A DNA stretch of 37,884 nucleotides, taken from assembly GCA_017418275.1 (NCBI GenBank), contig JAFONX010000010.1:1-37884 (forward strand), in the 5' to 3' direction. Within the stretch, counting starts at the first letter, position 1, and each line of letters starts with the position of its first letter. The DNA is from Candidatus Saccharimonadota bacterium. GTDB lineage: Bacteria > Patescibacteriota > Saccharimonadia > Saccharimonadales > Saccharimonadaceae. Under the pieces are notes generated by a model. That model saw only the letters and a program-made list of their open reading frames with translations, searched no databases and was not told the DNA's origin. Positions 15,660 through 22,447 of the stretch are shown here, piece by piece. The position numbers and the translations under genes were made by a program.

Positions 15660-15736
15660 TGGTGGGCGGTATAGGATTCGAACCTATGACCTCTTCTACG
15701 TCAAAGAAACGCTCTAGCCAACTGAGCTAACCGCCC
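15660..15736 (-). tRNA. tRNA-Val(GAC)
   Basis: Minus-strand cloverleaf: acceptor GGGCGGT/ACCGCCC, anticodon loop TTGACGT with GAC, T-loop TTCGAAT, and encoded CCA at 15660-15662. All stems pair, with one wobble in the anticodon stem. Confidence 0.95.
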
Positions 15737-15747
15737 GGATGTTTTGA

Positions 15748-15776
15748 ATTATACCAGACATTTCCTAATCTTGCAA
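15748..15776 (-). promoter_or_regulatory. tRNA-Val promoter
   Basis: Minus strand: -35 TTGCAA (15771-15776), 17-nt spacer, extended -10 TGGTATAAT (hexamer 15748-15753), 11 nt before the mature 5' end. Confidence 0.75.
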
Positions 15777-15788
15777 ATCAAACTATTC

Positions 15789-15828
15789 AAAAAAAATCCA
15801 CCATATAGCTTTCTTTTCTATATGGCGG
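15789..15828 (-). terminator. Terminator of tRNA-Lys
   Basis: Minus strand CCGCCATATAG pairs with CTATATGGTGG (11 bp, one G-T wobble), followed by ATTTTTTTT. The tRNA-Val promoter begins 13 nt beyond its T-tract. Confidence 0.85.
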
Positions 15829-15841
15829 CTTGTAATCAAAT

Positions 15842-15918
15842 TGGTGAGCCCGGTGAGACTTGAACTCACGACACCCTGCTTAAAAGGCAGGTGCTCTAAC
15901 CGGCTGAGCTACGGGCCC
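15842..15918 (-). tRNA. tRNA-Lys(TTT)
   Basis: Minus-strand cloverleaf: acceptor GGGCCCG/CGGGCTC, anticodon stem CCTGC/GCAGG with loop CTTTTAA (anticodon TTT), T-loop TTCAAGT, encoded CCA. Confidence 0.95.
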
Positions 15919-15937
15919 AAAATCAATTGATAGACAA

Positions 15938-15966
15938 ATTATACCCCTCCTTAGAAGAAAAAGCAA
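15938..15966 (-). promoter_or_regulatory. tRNA-Lys promoter
   Basis: Minus strand: -35 TTGCTT (15961-15966), 17-nt spacer, -10 TATAAT (15938-15943). It is back to back with the promoter of the 16014 gene. Confidence 0.75.
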
Positions 15967-15976
15967 GGAGGCTCTT

Positions 15977-16004
15977 TTGCGTGTCGGACAAAAACTGTTA
16001 AAAT
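15977..16004 (+). promoter_or_regulatory. Promoter of the 16014 gene (leaderless type)
   Basis: -35 TTGCGT (15977-15982), 16-nt spacer, extended -10 TGTTAAAAT (hexamer 15999-16004). The ATG follows after only 9 nt, so transcription should start within a few bases of the start codon. Confidence 0.65.
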
Positions 16005-16013
16005 ACAAGTACT

Positions 16014-16784
16014 ATGGACTTTCAGAAGATTTGTAAAAAGTATTTCAATCGCTATATCAACTCAGCCGACTTCCTATCCGAACTGAAAGAGCTAGATATT
16101 TCCAAACTTTCTGAAGCCGAACAAACGAGCTTTAGTGCCCTGATTATCTCCATCGAATCCATCCAAAAAGAAACCACCAACGAAGCCGATGAACTCGTTA
16201 AGACCGAATATCAGAAAATCCAAGAATCCATTAATAAAATCGATAGCATCGTCAAGCAAGTCAAGAAATCTCCACAGGAGCTGCGCGATCACCTCAAAGA
16301 GCTCAAAGATAGCCTTAAAAAACCGCGCGATAACTTCGAGCGTTGGAGTAAGATTAGCGACGCTATTAGCCAAAATAAGTATTATCAAGATTCCTTCGCC
16401 ACCCTCACCGACGAGCAACTGCTCGAATTAATCGCCCAAGACATCAAAGCTCCGCGCCCAATCCCGTTAGATGATAAAAAGTTCGATGCGCTAATCGAAG
16501 CTGGCATCAAAACAGATGCACGCGAATCACTCTGGCGTCTCGCTCTTAACTATCGCGAAGAAGATTTCAGTATTCGCAAAATCGTAGATTACTTCTTTAA
16601 TAAAAATGATCTCTGGTATCTTACAGAACTCATTAGTGCTGTCGGCGAAAAAACAGACCTTCCGTACATTCTAGACAAAATCAAAACTCCAGAAGAAATC
16701 AAATACTTCCTCGAAAGTCGCCCAATTATCTGCCCACCATTCACACCAGAACAGATGGAAACCCTCGAAAAAAGATTGAAGTAA
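16014..16784 (+). CDS. Unrecognised helical coiled-coil protein, 256 residues
   Basis: Soluble and highly charged. A long coiled coil spans about residues 55-120 (EYQKIQESINKIDSIVKQVK, then LRDHLKELKDSLKKPRDN), followed by a helical C-terminal domain with REDFSIRKIVDYFF-like helices and PPFTPEQMETLEKRLK at the end. No motif points to a function. The ATG at 16014 has no Shine-Dalgarno, and the -10 box ends 9 nt upstream, so the mRNA is probably leaderless. It is convergent with the CYTH gene, with only 7 bp between the stops and no hairpin there. Confidence 0.75.
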   Translation: MDFQKICKKYFNRYINSADFLSELKELDISKLSEAEQTSFSALIISIESIQKETTNEADELVKTEYQKIQESINKIDSIVKQVKKSPQELRDHLKELKDSLKKPRDNFERWSKISDAISQNKYYQDSFATLTDEQLLELIAQDIKAPRPIPLDDKKFDALIEAGIKTDARESLWRLALNYREEDFSIRKIVDYFFNKNDLWYLTELISAVGEKTDLPYILDKIKTPEEIKYFLESRPIICPPFTPEQMETLEKRLK

Positions 16785-16791
16785 CAACCAA

Positions 16792-17370
16792 TTACTTAAG
16801 ATTCTTGACCCACTTCGGCGGCTCAATCTCGAAATTAATAACTGGCGTTTCATTATTTACGATATCCATATCTACACCGTGGTAGTATTCATAAACTCGA
16901 TCGACTGATCCAAAATGCGCTTCTTCTTTGCCAAAGCCTAGCTTGCCGGAAACCATCCACACATCTTCTTCGCTCGGTCCCTCAACCTCGATATAAGTAG
17001 GAATCCACGGCCAAGTATCAATTGTAATTTCGACTCCGTCCAGCTCCCATAGCTCACGATAGCTATCCTGATTGGCTTTTTCTTTCATGCCAATGCCACG
17101 CATAAAAAGATTGGCTTCATCATAGTCATCAACACATATATTTACTTCCTTACAACCCATAATTTGCGTGTCGTCATCATATGATTTGTAAGTCATTACA
17201 ACTCCGTTGCCCTCTTGGCGCACGCGCGCAAAAGAGTTCTCACCCGTATCATAAACCACGCGTCGCATTAAGAACTCTGGATAAATCAGCTTCGCACCTA
17301 ATTCCTTCAGTTTCGCACGAATTTCGTTTTTATCGATATCGTAAAAAGTCGCCTCAATCTCATTTTTCAT
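16792..17370 (-). CDS. CYTH-domain protein (CyaB/thiamine-triphosphatase superfamily)
   Basis: 192 residues. CYTH proteins form a beta-tunnel that binds triphosphates with metal ions; known activities include class IV adenylate cyclase and tri-/polyphosphate hydrolysis. Seen here: N-terminal EIEATF (the ExExK signature with Thr instead of Lys), FARVRQEG, MTYKSY, CKEVNICVDD, ELDGVEITIDTWPWIPTYIE and FGSVDRVYEYY. The Thr variant is, from memory, usual in the patescibacterial branch. The exact substrate is unknown. The ATG at 17370 has no Shine-Dalgarno, and a TGCTAGACT extended -10 ends 6 nt upstream, so a leaderless mRNA is likely. Confidence 0.85.
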   Translation of the reverse strand: MKNEIEATFYDIDKNEIRAKLKELGAKLIYPEFLMRRVVYDTGENSFARVRQEGNGVVMTYKSYDDDTQIMGCKEVNICVDDYDEANLFMRGIGMKEKANQDSYRELWELDGVEITIDTWPWIPTYIEVEGPSEEDVWMVSGKLGFGKEEAHFGSVDRVYEYYHGVDMDIVNNETPVINFEIEPPKWVKNLK

Positions 17371-17376
17371 AGTTTT

Positions 17377-17385
17377 AGTCTAGCA
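17377..17385 (-). promoter_or_regulatory. Extended -10 of the CYTH gene
   Basis: Minus strand TGCTAGACT; the hexamer ends 6 nt before the ATG. No clear -35. It is preceded by TTGTG, as at the sortase promoter. Confidence 0.45.
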
Positions 17386-17451
17386 CAAGAACATGCCAAA
17401 CTAGATACCAGTACCAGACAGCCGCCTGCTCCGCAGGCGACATTGTGGGGC

Positions 17452-17504
17452 GTCGCCTCGGAAAATCCGAAGCGCCAGCGCTCCTCTGTTTTCACTCGGC
17501 TCCT
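17452..17504 (-). ncRNA. Conserved structured element downstream of tRNA-Leu(GAG)
   Basis: On the tRNA strand, about 80 nt after the CCA end: GGAGCCGAGTGAA, a variable hairpin (AGCGC/GCGCT), then TTCCGAGGCGAC. It is followed by a GCCTGC/GCAGGC hairpin and GCTGTC (to about 17418). The same order and the same conserved blocks occur after tRNA-Leu(CAA) at 34684-34766. GCC/GGC and GAA/TTC can pair around GAGY and CGA. Whether it is a functional RNA, a repeat or processing debris is unknown. Confidence 0.4.
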
Positions 17505-17539
17505 CCCACAACCGAACTACGTTCTCGCCCAGTAAGGGC

Positions 17540-17583
17540 ACCAAAACAAAAAAATAATGCCCGTTGGGCATTCTTTTTCGTTT
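17540..17583. terminator. Long terminator hairpin after tRNA-Leu(GAG)
   Basis: AATGCCC (17556-17562) pairs with GGGCATT (17566-17572). Flanking A/T runs and ACCAAAAC/GTTTTGGT extend the stem into the tRNA CCA end. Works in either direction. Confidence 0.75.
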
Positions 17584-17673
17584 TGGTGCGCCTGACTAGA
17601 CTCGAACTAGCACAGCTCTAAAATGGCCACTACCACCTCAAGGTAGCGTGTCTACCAATTCCACCACAGGCGC
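17584..17673 (-). tRNA. tRNA-Leu(GAG)
   Basis: Minus-strand class II tRNA, 90 nt with encoded CCA. Acceptor GCGCCTG/CAGGCGC, anticodon stem CTACC/GGTAG with loop TTGAGGT (GAG), a long variable arm, and T-loop TTCGAGT. Confidence 0.95.
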
Positions 17674-17684
17674 TTATGAAATAA

Positions 17685-17713
17685 AATATACCACAAAGTT
17701 AAACCAAAAGCAA
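17685..17713 (-). promoter_or_regulatory. tRNA-Leu(GAG) promoter
   Basis: Minus strand: -35 TTGCTT (17708-17713), 17-nt spacer, extended -10 TGGTATATT (hexamer 17685-17690). Between this and 17771 there is only a small hairpin (ATCAGG/CCTGAT). Confidence 0.7.
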
Positions 17714-17770
17714 CCTATCAAATCAGGAGTAAGACCCTGATGACTTCTCTCCTTTAGTATTTAAAAAGCT

Positions 17771-17803
17771 TAAAAACGAGCCGCATCTTGCGGCTCTGGT
17801 TTT
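17771..17803 (-). terminator. Terminator of the 17803 gene
   Basis: Minus strand GAGCCGC pairs with GCGGCTC around AAGAT, followed by GTTTTT. Confidence 0.85.
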
Positions 17804-18795
17804 TATGATTTATTGTCAGATTCTACTGCTTCGTCAACTTTTTCAATTTTTTTGCGATGTTTCATGATTTTCGCCACAATAATCAGCGAAATCAAAGCCA
17901 ACAATGCCCCTCCTACGATAAAGACAGAAACGATCGGCAAATTAATCACAGTTCGTTCTAAAACAGATTCAACCATCTCGCCATCACTATTCACATAAGT
18001 CACACTTTGCTGAATCTTGTAGATGCCGTACTGATTCTCAGTATAATTACCACCGTAAAACTCTATCTCGCCACCAGCGGGCACCTCTTTACTAGCCTCC
18101 GCAATCGTCACGAAGCCATCCGAACCAAAAACCGGACCTCTCTTCAAAATGTATTTAGATTGATACCCCACTGTACCGGTGTTTTTAAGTTTTACTCCAG
18201 CCTTCACGGCGCCACCAAAAGAAAGCGCATGAGCATAGTTGCTAACTAAATTACCACTGCGTACAAATCCGTCGCTCTTAACATCCATGCGAATATTTAT
18301 GACTTTGGTATCATTCGAATCCGTACTATCCTTAAGCCTAAAATTGACCGCAGTATAATAACTAGTACCCTTCACATTGTTTGGCAAGAAAACGCGCAAC
18401 TTCACGGTAGTATCATTTCTAGCGGGCAACACGTATTCCGTCTGACCGCCCACAAAAGTAAGCCAATCGTCAGCAGCCATAGCCTCATTCATAGCAGGAT
18501 CATCCTTATCATGAGTCTGAATTTTAGCTACTATCGCCAAATCTCTATCACAACTATTATGTAAGATAAGGCTTTTTGTATATGATCTGCCACCTTCGTC
18601 AAGCTCGCCAAAATCTAAGAAATCTGTATCAGACGACACACATTCCTGCAGAGACGGCGAACTAGTTGAAGGATTTAAAACAAGACTTTCCGCAGAAGAT
18701 TCCTCGTCAGCAAAAACATTTGCACCTGAAAAAGCCAAAAAGACAACACTAACCGCTACCAAAGCCGTAATTGCAAAATTTTTAAACTTTTTCAT
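17803..18795 (-). CDS. Membrane-anchored extracellular protein, DUF916/WxL-associated-like
   Basis: 330 residues from the ATG at 18795, preceded by GAGGTG 8 nt upstream; a GTG at 18804 is too close to that site. Signal peptide at about 1-29 (ITALVAVSVVFLAFSGANVFA). Two beta-sandwich-like regions follow: LDFGELDEGGRSYTKSLILH, then WLTFVGGQTEYVLPARNDTT and VRSGNLVSNYAHALSFGG. A C-terminal helix (LPIVSVFIVGGALLALISLI) and a basic tail complete it. Signal peptide, Ig-like domains and C-terminal anchor match DUF916-type cell-surface proteins of Gram-positives. Family assignment is moderate. Own terminator; the upstream promoter is a TGTTAAAAT extended -10 directly after the neighbour's terminator. 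Confidence 0.65.
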   Translation of the reverse strand: MKKFKNFAITALVAVSVVFLAFSGANVFADEESSAESLVLNPSTSSPSLQECVSSDTDFLDFGELDEGGRSYTKSLILHNSCDRDLAIVAKIQTHDKDDPAMNEAMAADDWLTFVGGQTEYVLPARNDTTVKLRVFLPNNVKGTSYYTAVNFRLKDSTDSNDTKVINIRMDVKSDGFVRSGNLVSNYAHALSFGGAVKAGVKLKNTGTVGYQSKYILKRGPVFGSDGFVTIAEASKEVPAGGEIEFYGGNYTENQYGIYKIQQSVTYVNSDGEMVESVLERTVINLPIVSVFIVGGALLALISLIIVAKIMKHRKKIEKVDEAVESDNKS

Positions 18796-18831
18796 AGTTC
18801 GCACACCTCTTTTTTCTTAAGTTTATTTTAA

Positions 18832-18866
18832 CAAAAAACCATCACGCCCGCAAACGAACGTGATGT
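18832..18866 (-). terminator. Terminator of the SPNTG surface protein gene
   Basis: Minus strand CATCACG pairs with CGTGATG around a 12-nt loop, followed by GTTTTTTG. Its T-tract runs straight into TGTTAAAAT, the -10 of the next gene. Confidence 0.85.
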
Positions 18867-18881
18867 AAAATATCGCTATTT

Positions 18882-19904
18882 TTATCTAAACCTTTTAACG
18901 GTCAGTATCAGGCATAAACTTAGTCCCATGAACGCCGCGCCAATTATAAACAAGCGACCAAATATATTGTCACCCGTATTTGGCGAAACTACCTGCGGAG
19001 TATAATAGACTGGCTCGGGCTCAGTTGTCGGCTCAGGCTCTGGATCAGGTTGGGGCGCTGGCGATGGGGTTGGCGCTGGCGTCGGTGGCGTCGGATCTGG
19101 TTCTGGCTCAGGATCGGGCTGAGGCGTTGGTGGTGTTGGGTTCGGATCATAATCATCCGGAATAATCGTCGGCTGACCGTAACCGCCAACAAGACTGCCG
19201 CAATCAGCATCATTAGCAGAAATCTCTTCTCCATTAACTGTTAACGTGTACCCGCAAAGATAAATATTCGAGTAATCCAAAGCCTCATCAGACAGGCTTC
19301 TTAAAAAGCTGTTACCGGTCAAATACAAAACTGAATCAGAGGACATATCTAAATCAACGACACCCTGACCCAGATTATTAATATTACCAATAAACTGATT
19401 TCCTCCTGTCATACTAATACGGAGAATCGATGCGCCGTCAACTAGAATCGAACCGTTCGCACTACTATTTCCAATCAAACTAAGCGAAGCGTTAGAATTT
19501 TGTACAGCCAAAAGATTACCAGTCGCACTAACGGAACTGCTCGAGATGCTCAAATCGCCAAAGCTATTGTCCATCAAAAACGCCGTGCCCTGCAAGCCCG
19601 AGTTAATAACCGTAGAGCTCACAAAGCTTAAACTTGCATTGTTTTGCAATACTGCGCTCATCGAATTAGCGCCGCTCGCCACGATCATCGCGCTCGTCAG
19701 ACTACTACTACCATCCACGGCAATTAATGCCGCTTCACTGTCTCCACTAGAATTAAAATTCACGCCGGACAAGGTAGTGTCTTCAGAAATCACATTCGTT
19801 CCGGTATAACCTGAGGCTGCAACACCAACCACTAAGGTCGTGGCGCTTACTACGCCTAAGCCACAAGCCAAGCCAGGAACTAGCCCTTTCTTGCTCTTTC
19901 TCAT
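18882..19904 (-). CDS. Surface protein: Ser/Asn-rich repeats, Pro-rich stalk, SPNTG sorting tail
   Basis: 340 residues. An N-terminal hydrophobic segment (about 9-32) serves as signal. Residues 35-215 are short Ser/Asn/Leu/Gly-rich strands of about 20-25 residues that look like a beta-solenoid (pectate-lyase-like or adhesin stalk). A Cys pair lies near 215-235. Residues 245-300 are a Pro/Glu/Asp/Thr-rich stalk (PQPDPEPEPDPTPPTP). The C terminus SPNTGDN, a hydrophobic helix and KRFR form a sortase signal with SPNTG in place of LPXTG. Monocistronic with a strong promoter (TTGATT, 17 nt, TATAAT). Probable cell-wall-anchored adhesin or host-contact protein and a likely client of the sortase at 33143-34447. 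Confidence 0.75.
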   Translation of the reverse strand: MRKSKKGLVPGLACGLGVVSATTLVVGVAASGYTGTNVISEDTTLSGVNFNSSGDSEAALIAVDGSSSLTSAMIVASGANSMSAVLQNNASLSFVSSTVINSGLQGTAFLMDNSFGDLSISSSSVSATGNLLAVQNSNASLSLIGNSSANGSILVDGASILRISMTGGNQFIGNINNLGQGVVDLDMSSDSVLYLTGNSFLRSLSDEALDYSNIYLCGYTLTVNGEEISANDADCGSLVGGYGQPTIIPDDYDPNPTPPTPQPDPEPEPDPTPPTPAPTPSPAPQPDPEPEPTTEPEPVYYTPQVVSPNTGDNIFGRLFIIGAAFMGLSLCLILTVKRFR

Positions 19905-19951
19905 AATGTCCTTTATTTTTTTTATTTTTGTTTTTGACCTGTTATAAGGCT

Positions 19952-19980
19952 ATTATATAAAATTCTTATGCTAAAATCAA
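19952..19980 (-). promoter_or_regulatory. Promoter of the SPNTG surface protein gene
   Basis: Minus strand: -35 TTGATT (19975-19980), 17-nt spacer, -10 TATAAT (19952-19957). Starts about 40 nt before the ATG, which has AAAGGA upstream. Confidence 0.8.
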
Positions 19981-19984
19981 GCCC

Positions 19985-20012
19985 AAAATACCCGCCTTAG
20001 CTGGCGGGTATT
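19985..20012 (-). terminator. Terminator of the uvrC-secG operon
   Basis: Minus strand AATACCCGCC pairs with GGCGGGTATT around AGCTAA. It lies 3 nt after the solute-binding protein stop and just upstream of the next promoter. Confidence 0.8.
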
Positions 20013-20014
20013 TA

Positions 20015-21835
20015 CTACGGCGTTATGTTTACTCTACCCTTTTGCGTAGCGAAGTCGCGCACATCCGCAAAGCGGTCGTATTCATCCGTCATACGCACAT
20101 CCTCCGAATAAATCTGCACGTTGTCTGAATAATAATAACTCAAATCTGATCGATAAATACCAATCGAAGGCACATCCTCCGCCCAATAACTTAGGAATGA
20201 TTCGTACTTCGCCTTTCGAAGCGCTGCATCATCAGTCGTACGCGCCGAAAGCAAAGCGTCATCCGCCAACGGGTTGCTATAATTGCTCAAATTCCAACCA
20301 TGAGAATTAGCCTGATGTGAGTTGTAATATACGAATGGGTCCACACTCACCCCAAGATTCACCTCATAGAGTAAAATGTCATAGTTCCTTGGTTGAATCA
20401 CGGTCGAATAGAAATCTTGACCAGCAAGGATATCCGCCTCACCAAACTTTCTTTCTACGACTTCAAAACCCAAAGCGCTCAAACCTGCAATATAACGCTC
20501 GGCTACAGAGTTTAGCTCAGTGTTGTCAAGATAAGCCACTCTCAAACTCACCGGATTGCCGTCTTTCATTATCTTATCACCGCTATATGTATAGCCAGCA
20601 TCTTCAATTAGCTTCTTAGCGGCTGCTAAGTCATACTTCTTTAGCTCAGGATAATTCAAACCCTCAAGCTGTACATCAAGAATCGGATAATCCAATTCGC
20701 GCTTCGAGTATTCCTCACCACGCACAACGTCAATATCAATGCCTTGCTGAATCGCCTGCCTGACTTTCTTATCGCTTAGCCCACTCTTACTTTCGTTGTT
20801 CAAGAAAGCATATACACCAGCATTCAATAGGCTATCGCGTTTCGCTACCGATTGACGATTAAAACTCATATTATCATCTAACTCAGCCGTTGCCGAAACA
20901 TCTTCGTACTCAAAAGCCTGCTTGATATCTGCAATCTTGTCATAAGTTTTCAAAGTAAAACTATTTAACCTGGTCCCACCAAGGAAATATTTATCGTTGC
21001 GCTTCAAATAAACCGCCTGCATAGCATTATTTTTAAGGCTCGAAGTCTGGATAGCATTGTATATAAACACACCCGAACCAATCGGCTCCTTCGAGAAATT
21101 CGCCTCATAAACCAAAGCCGGATCAATATCGCCTAAAATATGTTTTGGCACAAGCGGAAATTCTAAACTATCCGTAAAATCGTTATATGGAGATGGTAAA
21201 GTGAATTCAACGGTTTTATCATCGATTTTCTCAATTTTAATGCTTTCAAAGTTTACCGCAACAGTTGTTTTTGCTCTTTCATCATTGATTAAATCAATTG
21301 TATATAGCAAATCATCCGATGCGATTGGCTCACCATCCGACCAATAGATATTATCGCGGAGTGTTAGACGCCATTTTGACGAACTGCCGTCAACCCGTTT
21401 TACTTGCTTTGCGAGCTCGCCTTTCATATGGCCAGTCGTATCAGGCGACATTAGGTTCGCAAAAAGCAAACGTGCCAAAGCCTTCTCGCTATTCGTACTA
21501 GCGTAAAGCGGGTTCATCGAGTTTACTTTACCAAGCGTCGCTTCGCTAAAATCACCGCCGTCTACAAAGGTAACACTCCTGTATGCGTCCGAATACCAAG
21601 ATATTTGCACGATAGACAAAATCAAAACCACAAGACAAAGCAAACCCCATTCAAGTATCCATAAACGAACACTATATAGATTTTTCCAGCGCTTTACAAA
21701 AAAGTCATCAAAATGCTTGCCGGCTTTTTCATTCAGCTCACGAACATGCCTCGTAACCGGCTTACGTATTTTCCTCTGTTTTGGCGAAGTCGAAGACTCC
21801 GCTTTTTGCCCACTCTTTTTAAGATTTAGTTTCAT
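20015..21835 (-). CDS. Membrane-tethered solute-binding protein, SBP_bac_5 (oligopeptide) family
   Basis: 606 residues. A basic cytoplasmic N terminus of about 55 residues is followed by one helix (about 57-77, WGLLCLVVLILSIVQISWY), then the periplasmic-binding-protein fold. Family landmarks: NSMNPLYASTNSEKALARLL, LRDNIYWSDGEPIASDDLLY near residue 165, and the later LDYPILDVQLEGLNYPELKK. Such proteins bind peptides for ABC importers. There is no lipobox Cys; the helix replaces the lipid anchor. No permease or ATPase gene is nearby. The ATG directly follows the secG stop (TAG then ATG), implying translational coupling. Confidence 0.88.
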   Translation of the reverse strand: MKLNLKKSGQKAESSTSPKQRKIRKPVTRHVRELNEKAGKHFDDFFVKRWKNLYSVRLWILEWGLLCLVVLILSIVQISWYSDAYRSVTFVDGGDFSEATLGKVNSMNPLYASTNSEKALARLLFANLMSPDTTGHMKGELAKQVKRVDGSSSKWRLTLRDNIYWSDGEPIASDDLLYTIDLINDERAKTTVAVNFESIKIEKIDDKTVEFTLPSPYNDFTDSLEFPLVPKHILGDIDPALVYEANFSKEPIGSGVFIYNAIQTSSLKNNAMQAVYLKRNDKYFLGGTRLNSFTLKTYDKIADIKQAFEYEDVSATAELDDNMSFNRQSVAKRDSLLNAGVYAFLNNESKSGLSDKKVRQAIQQGIDIDVVRGEEYSKRELDYPILDVQLEGLNYPELKKYDLAAAKKLIEDAGYTYSGDKIMKDGNPVSLRVAYLDNTELNSVAERYIAGLSALGFEVVERKFGEADILAGQDFYSTVIQPRNYDILLYEVNLGVSVDPFVYYNSHQANSHGWNLSNYSNPLADDALLSARTTDDAALRKAKYESFLSYWAEDVPSIGIYRSDLSYYYSDNVQIYSEDVRMTDEYDRFADVRDFATQKGRVNITP

Positions 21836-22060
21836 CTATCCAATAATTAGCATTGCTAAAATCGAGACAACGAATAATACTGCCACAACCACAGAAACGT
21901 TAAACATCGATTTTTCCAAACCACGACGTTCGGTATTTAATTCACCTGAACCGTTCAGACCGGCACCAAGCGAAGCGCCGCGCTGTTGAAGCAAAATCAA
22001 TAGGACAAGCAGAATTGCCGAAACGTAAGTAACTACAGTTAAAATCACACCTATATTCAT
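21836..22060 (-). CDS. secG: Preprotein translocase subunit SecG
   Basis: 74 residues with two helices, the size and topology of SecG, the auxiliary subunit of the SecYEG channel. The conserved segment LLVLLILLQQRGASLGAGLN lies between the first helix and the linker, and a second helix ends the protein. It is in an operon with uvrC, a small membrane protein and the tethered solute-binding protein; starts 4 nt after the previous stop. Confidence 0.92.
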   Translation of the reverse strand: MNIGVILTVVTYVSAILLVLLILLQQRGASLGAGLNGSGELNTERRGLEKSMFNVSVVVAVLFVVSILAMLIIG

Positions 22061-22064
22061 ACAA

Positions 22065-22442
22065 TCATTTTACCCTACTTGTAGCCAAGTTGACAAGATA
22101 GTTAGCAATAGATATCGTCGCACAGCTCAATAATGCACCCCAAAAATTCATCGTCACCCCTGGCAAAATCCAAACCGTCAAAGCCATCATCAATACATTT
22201 ACGAGGATTGTTACTGCACCAAGACTCACCCTAAGGAGCGGCAAAGCAACCAACATTACAAGTGGCTTTAGAAGCGAGTTTGCTAACGAAAAAATCAAAC
22301 CCGCTAAAACATAAAACCACCAAGTATGTTCTAGTAACCACGCATCCGAACTAAATTGCCCAAACACATTCAGACACACGAGCATTAAAATGCTCGAAAC
22401 TACCCAAGAAAACAAGAAACCAGCAAATTGCTTTTTTACCAT
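22065..22442 (-). CDS. Four-helix small membrane protein, PF04020-like ('phage holin IV' family)
   Basis: 125 residues, four hydrophobic helices. The central GLIFSLANSLLKPLVMLVAL followed by the LGAVTILVNVLMMALTVWIL helix and a GVTMNFWGALLS loop is the pattern of PF04020 proteins. These are widespread chromosomal membrane proteins annotated as holin-like, with no proven holin role. It starts 5 nt after the uvrC stop. No phage genes are nearby, so a lysis function is not suggested. Confidence 0.75.
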   Translation of the reverse strand: MVKKQFAGFLFSWVVSSILMLVCLNVFGQFSSDAWLLEHTWWFYVLAGLIFSLANSLLKPLVMLVALPLLRVSLGAVTILVNVLMMALTVWILPGVTMNFWGALLSCATISIANYLVNLATSRVK

Positions 22443-22447
22443 AAGCT

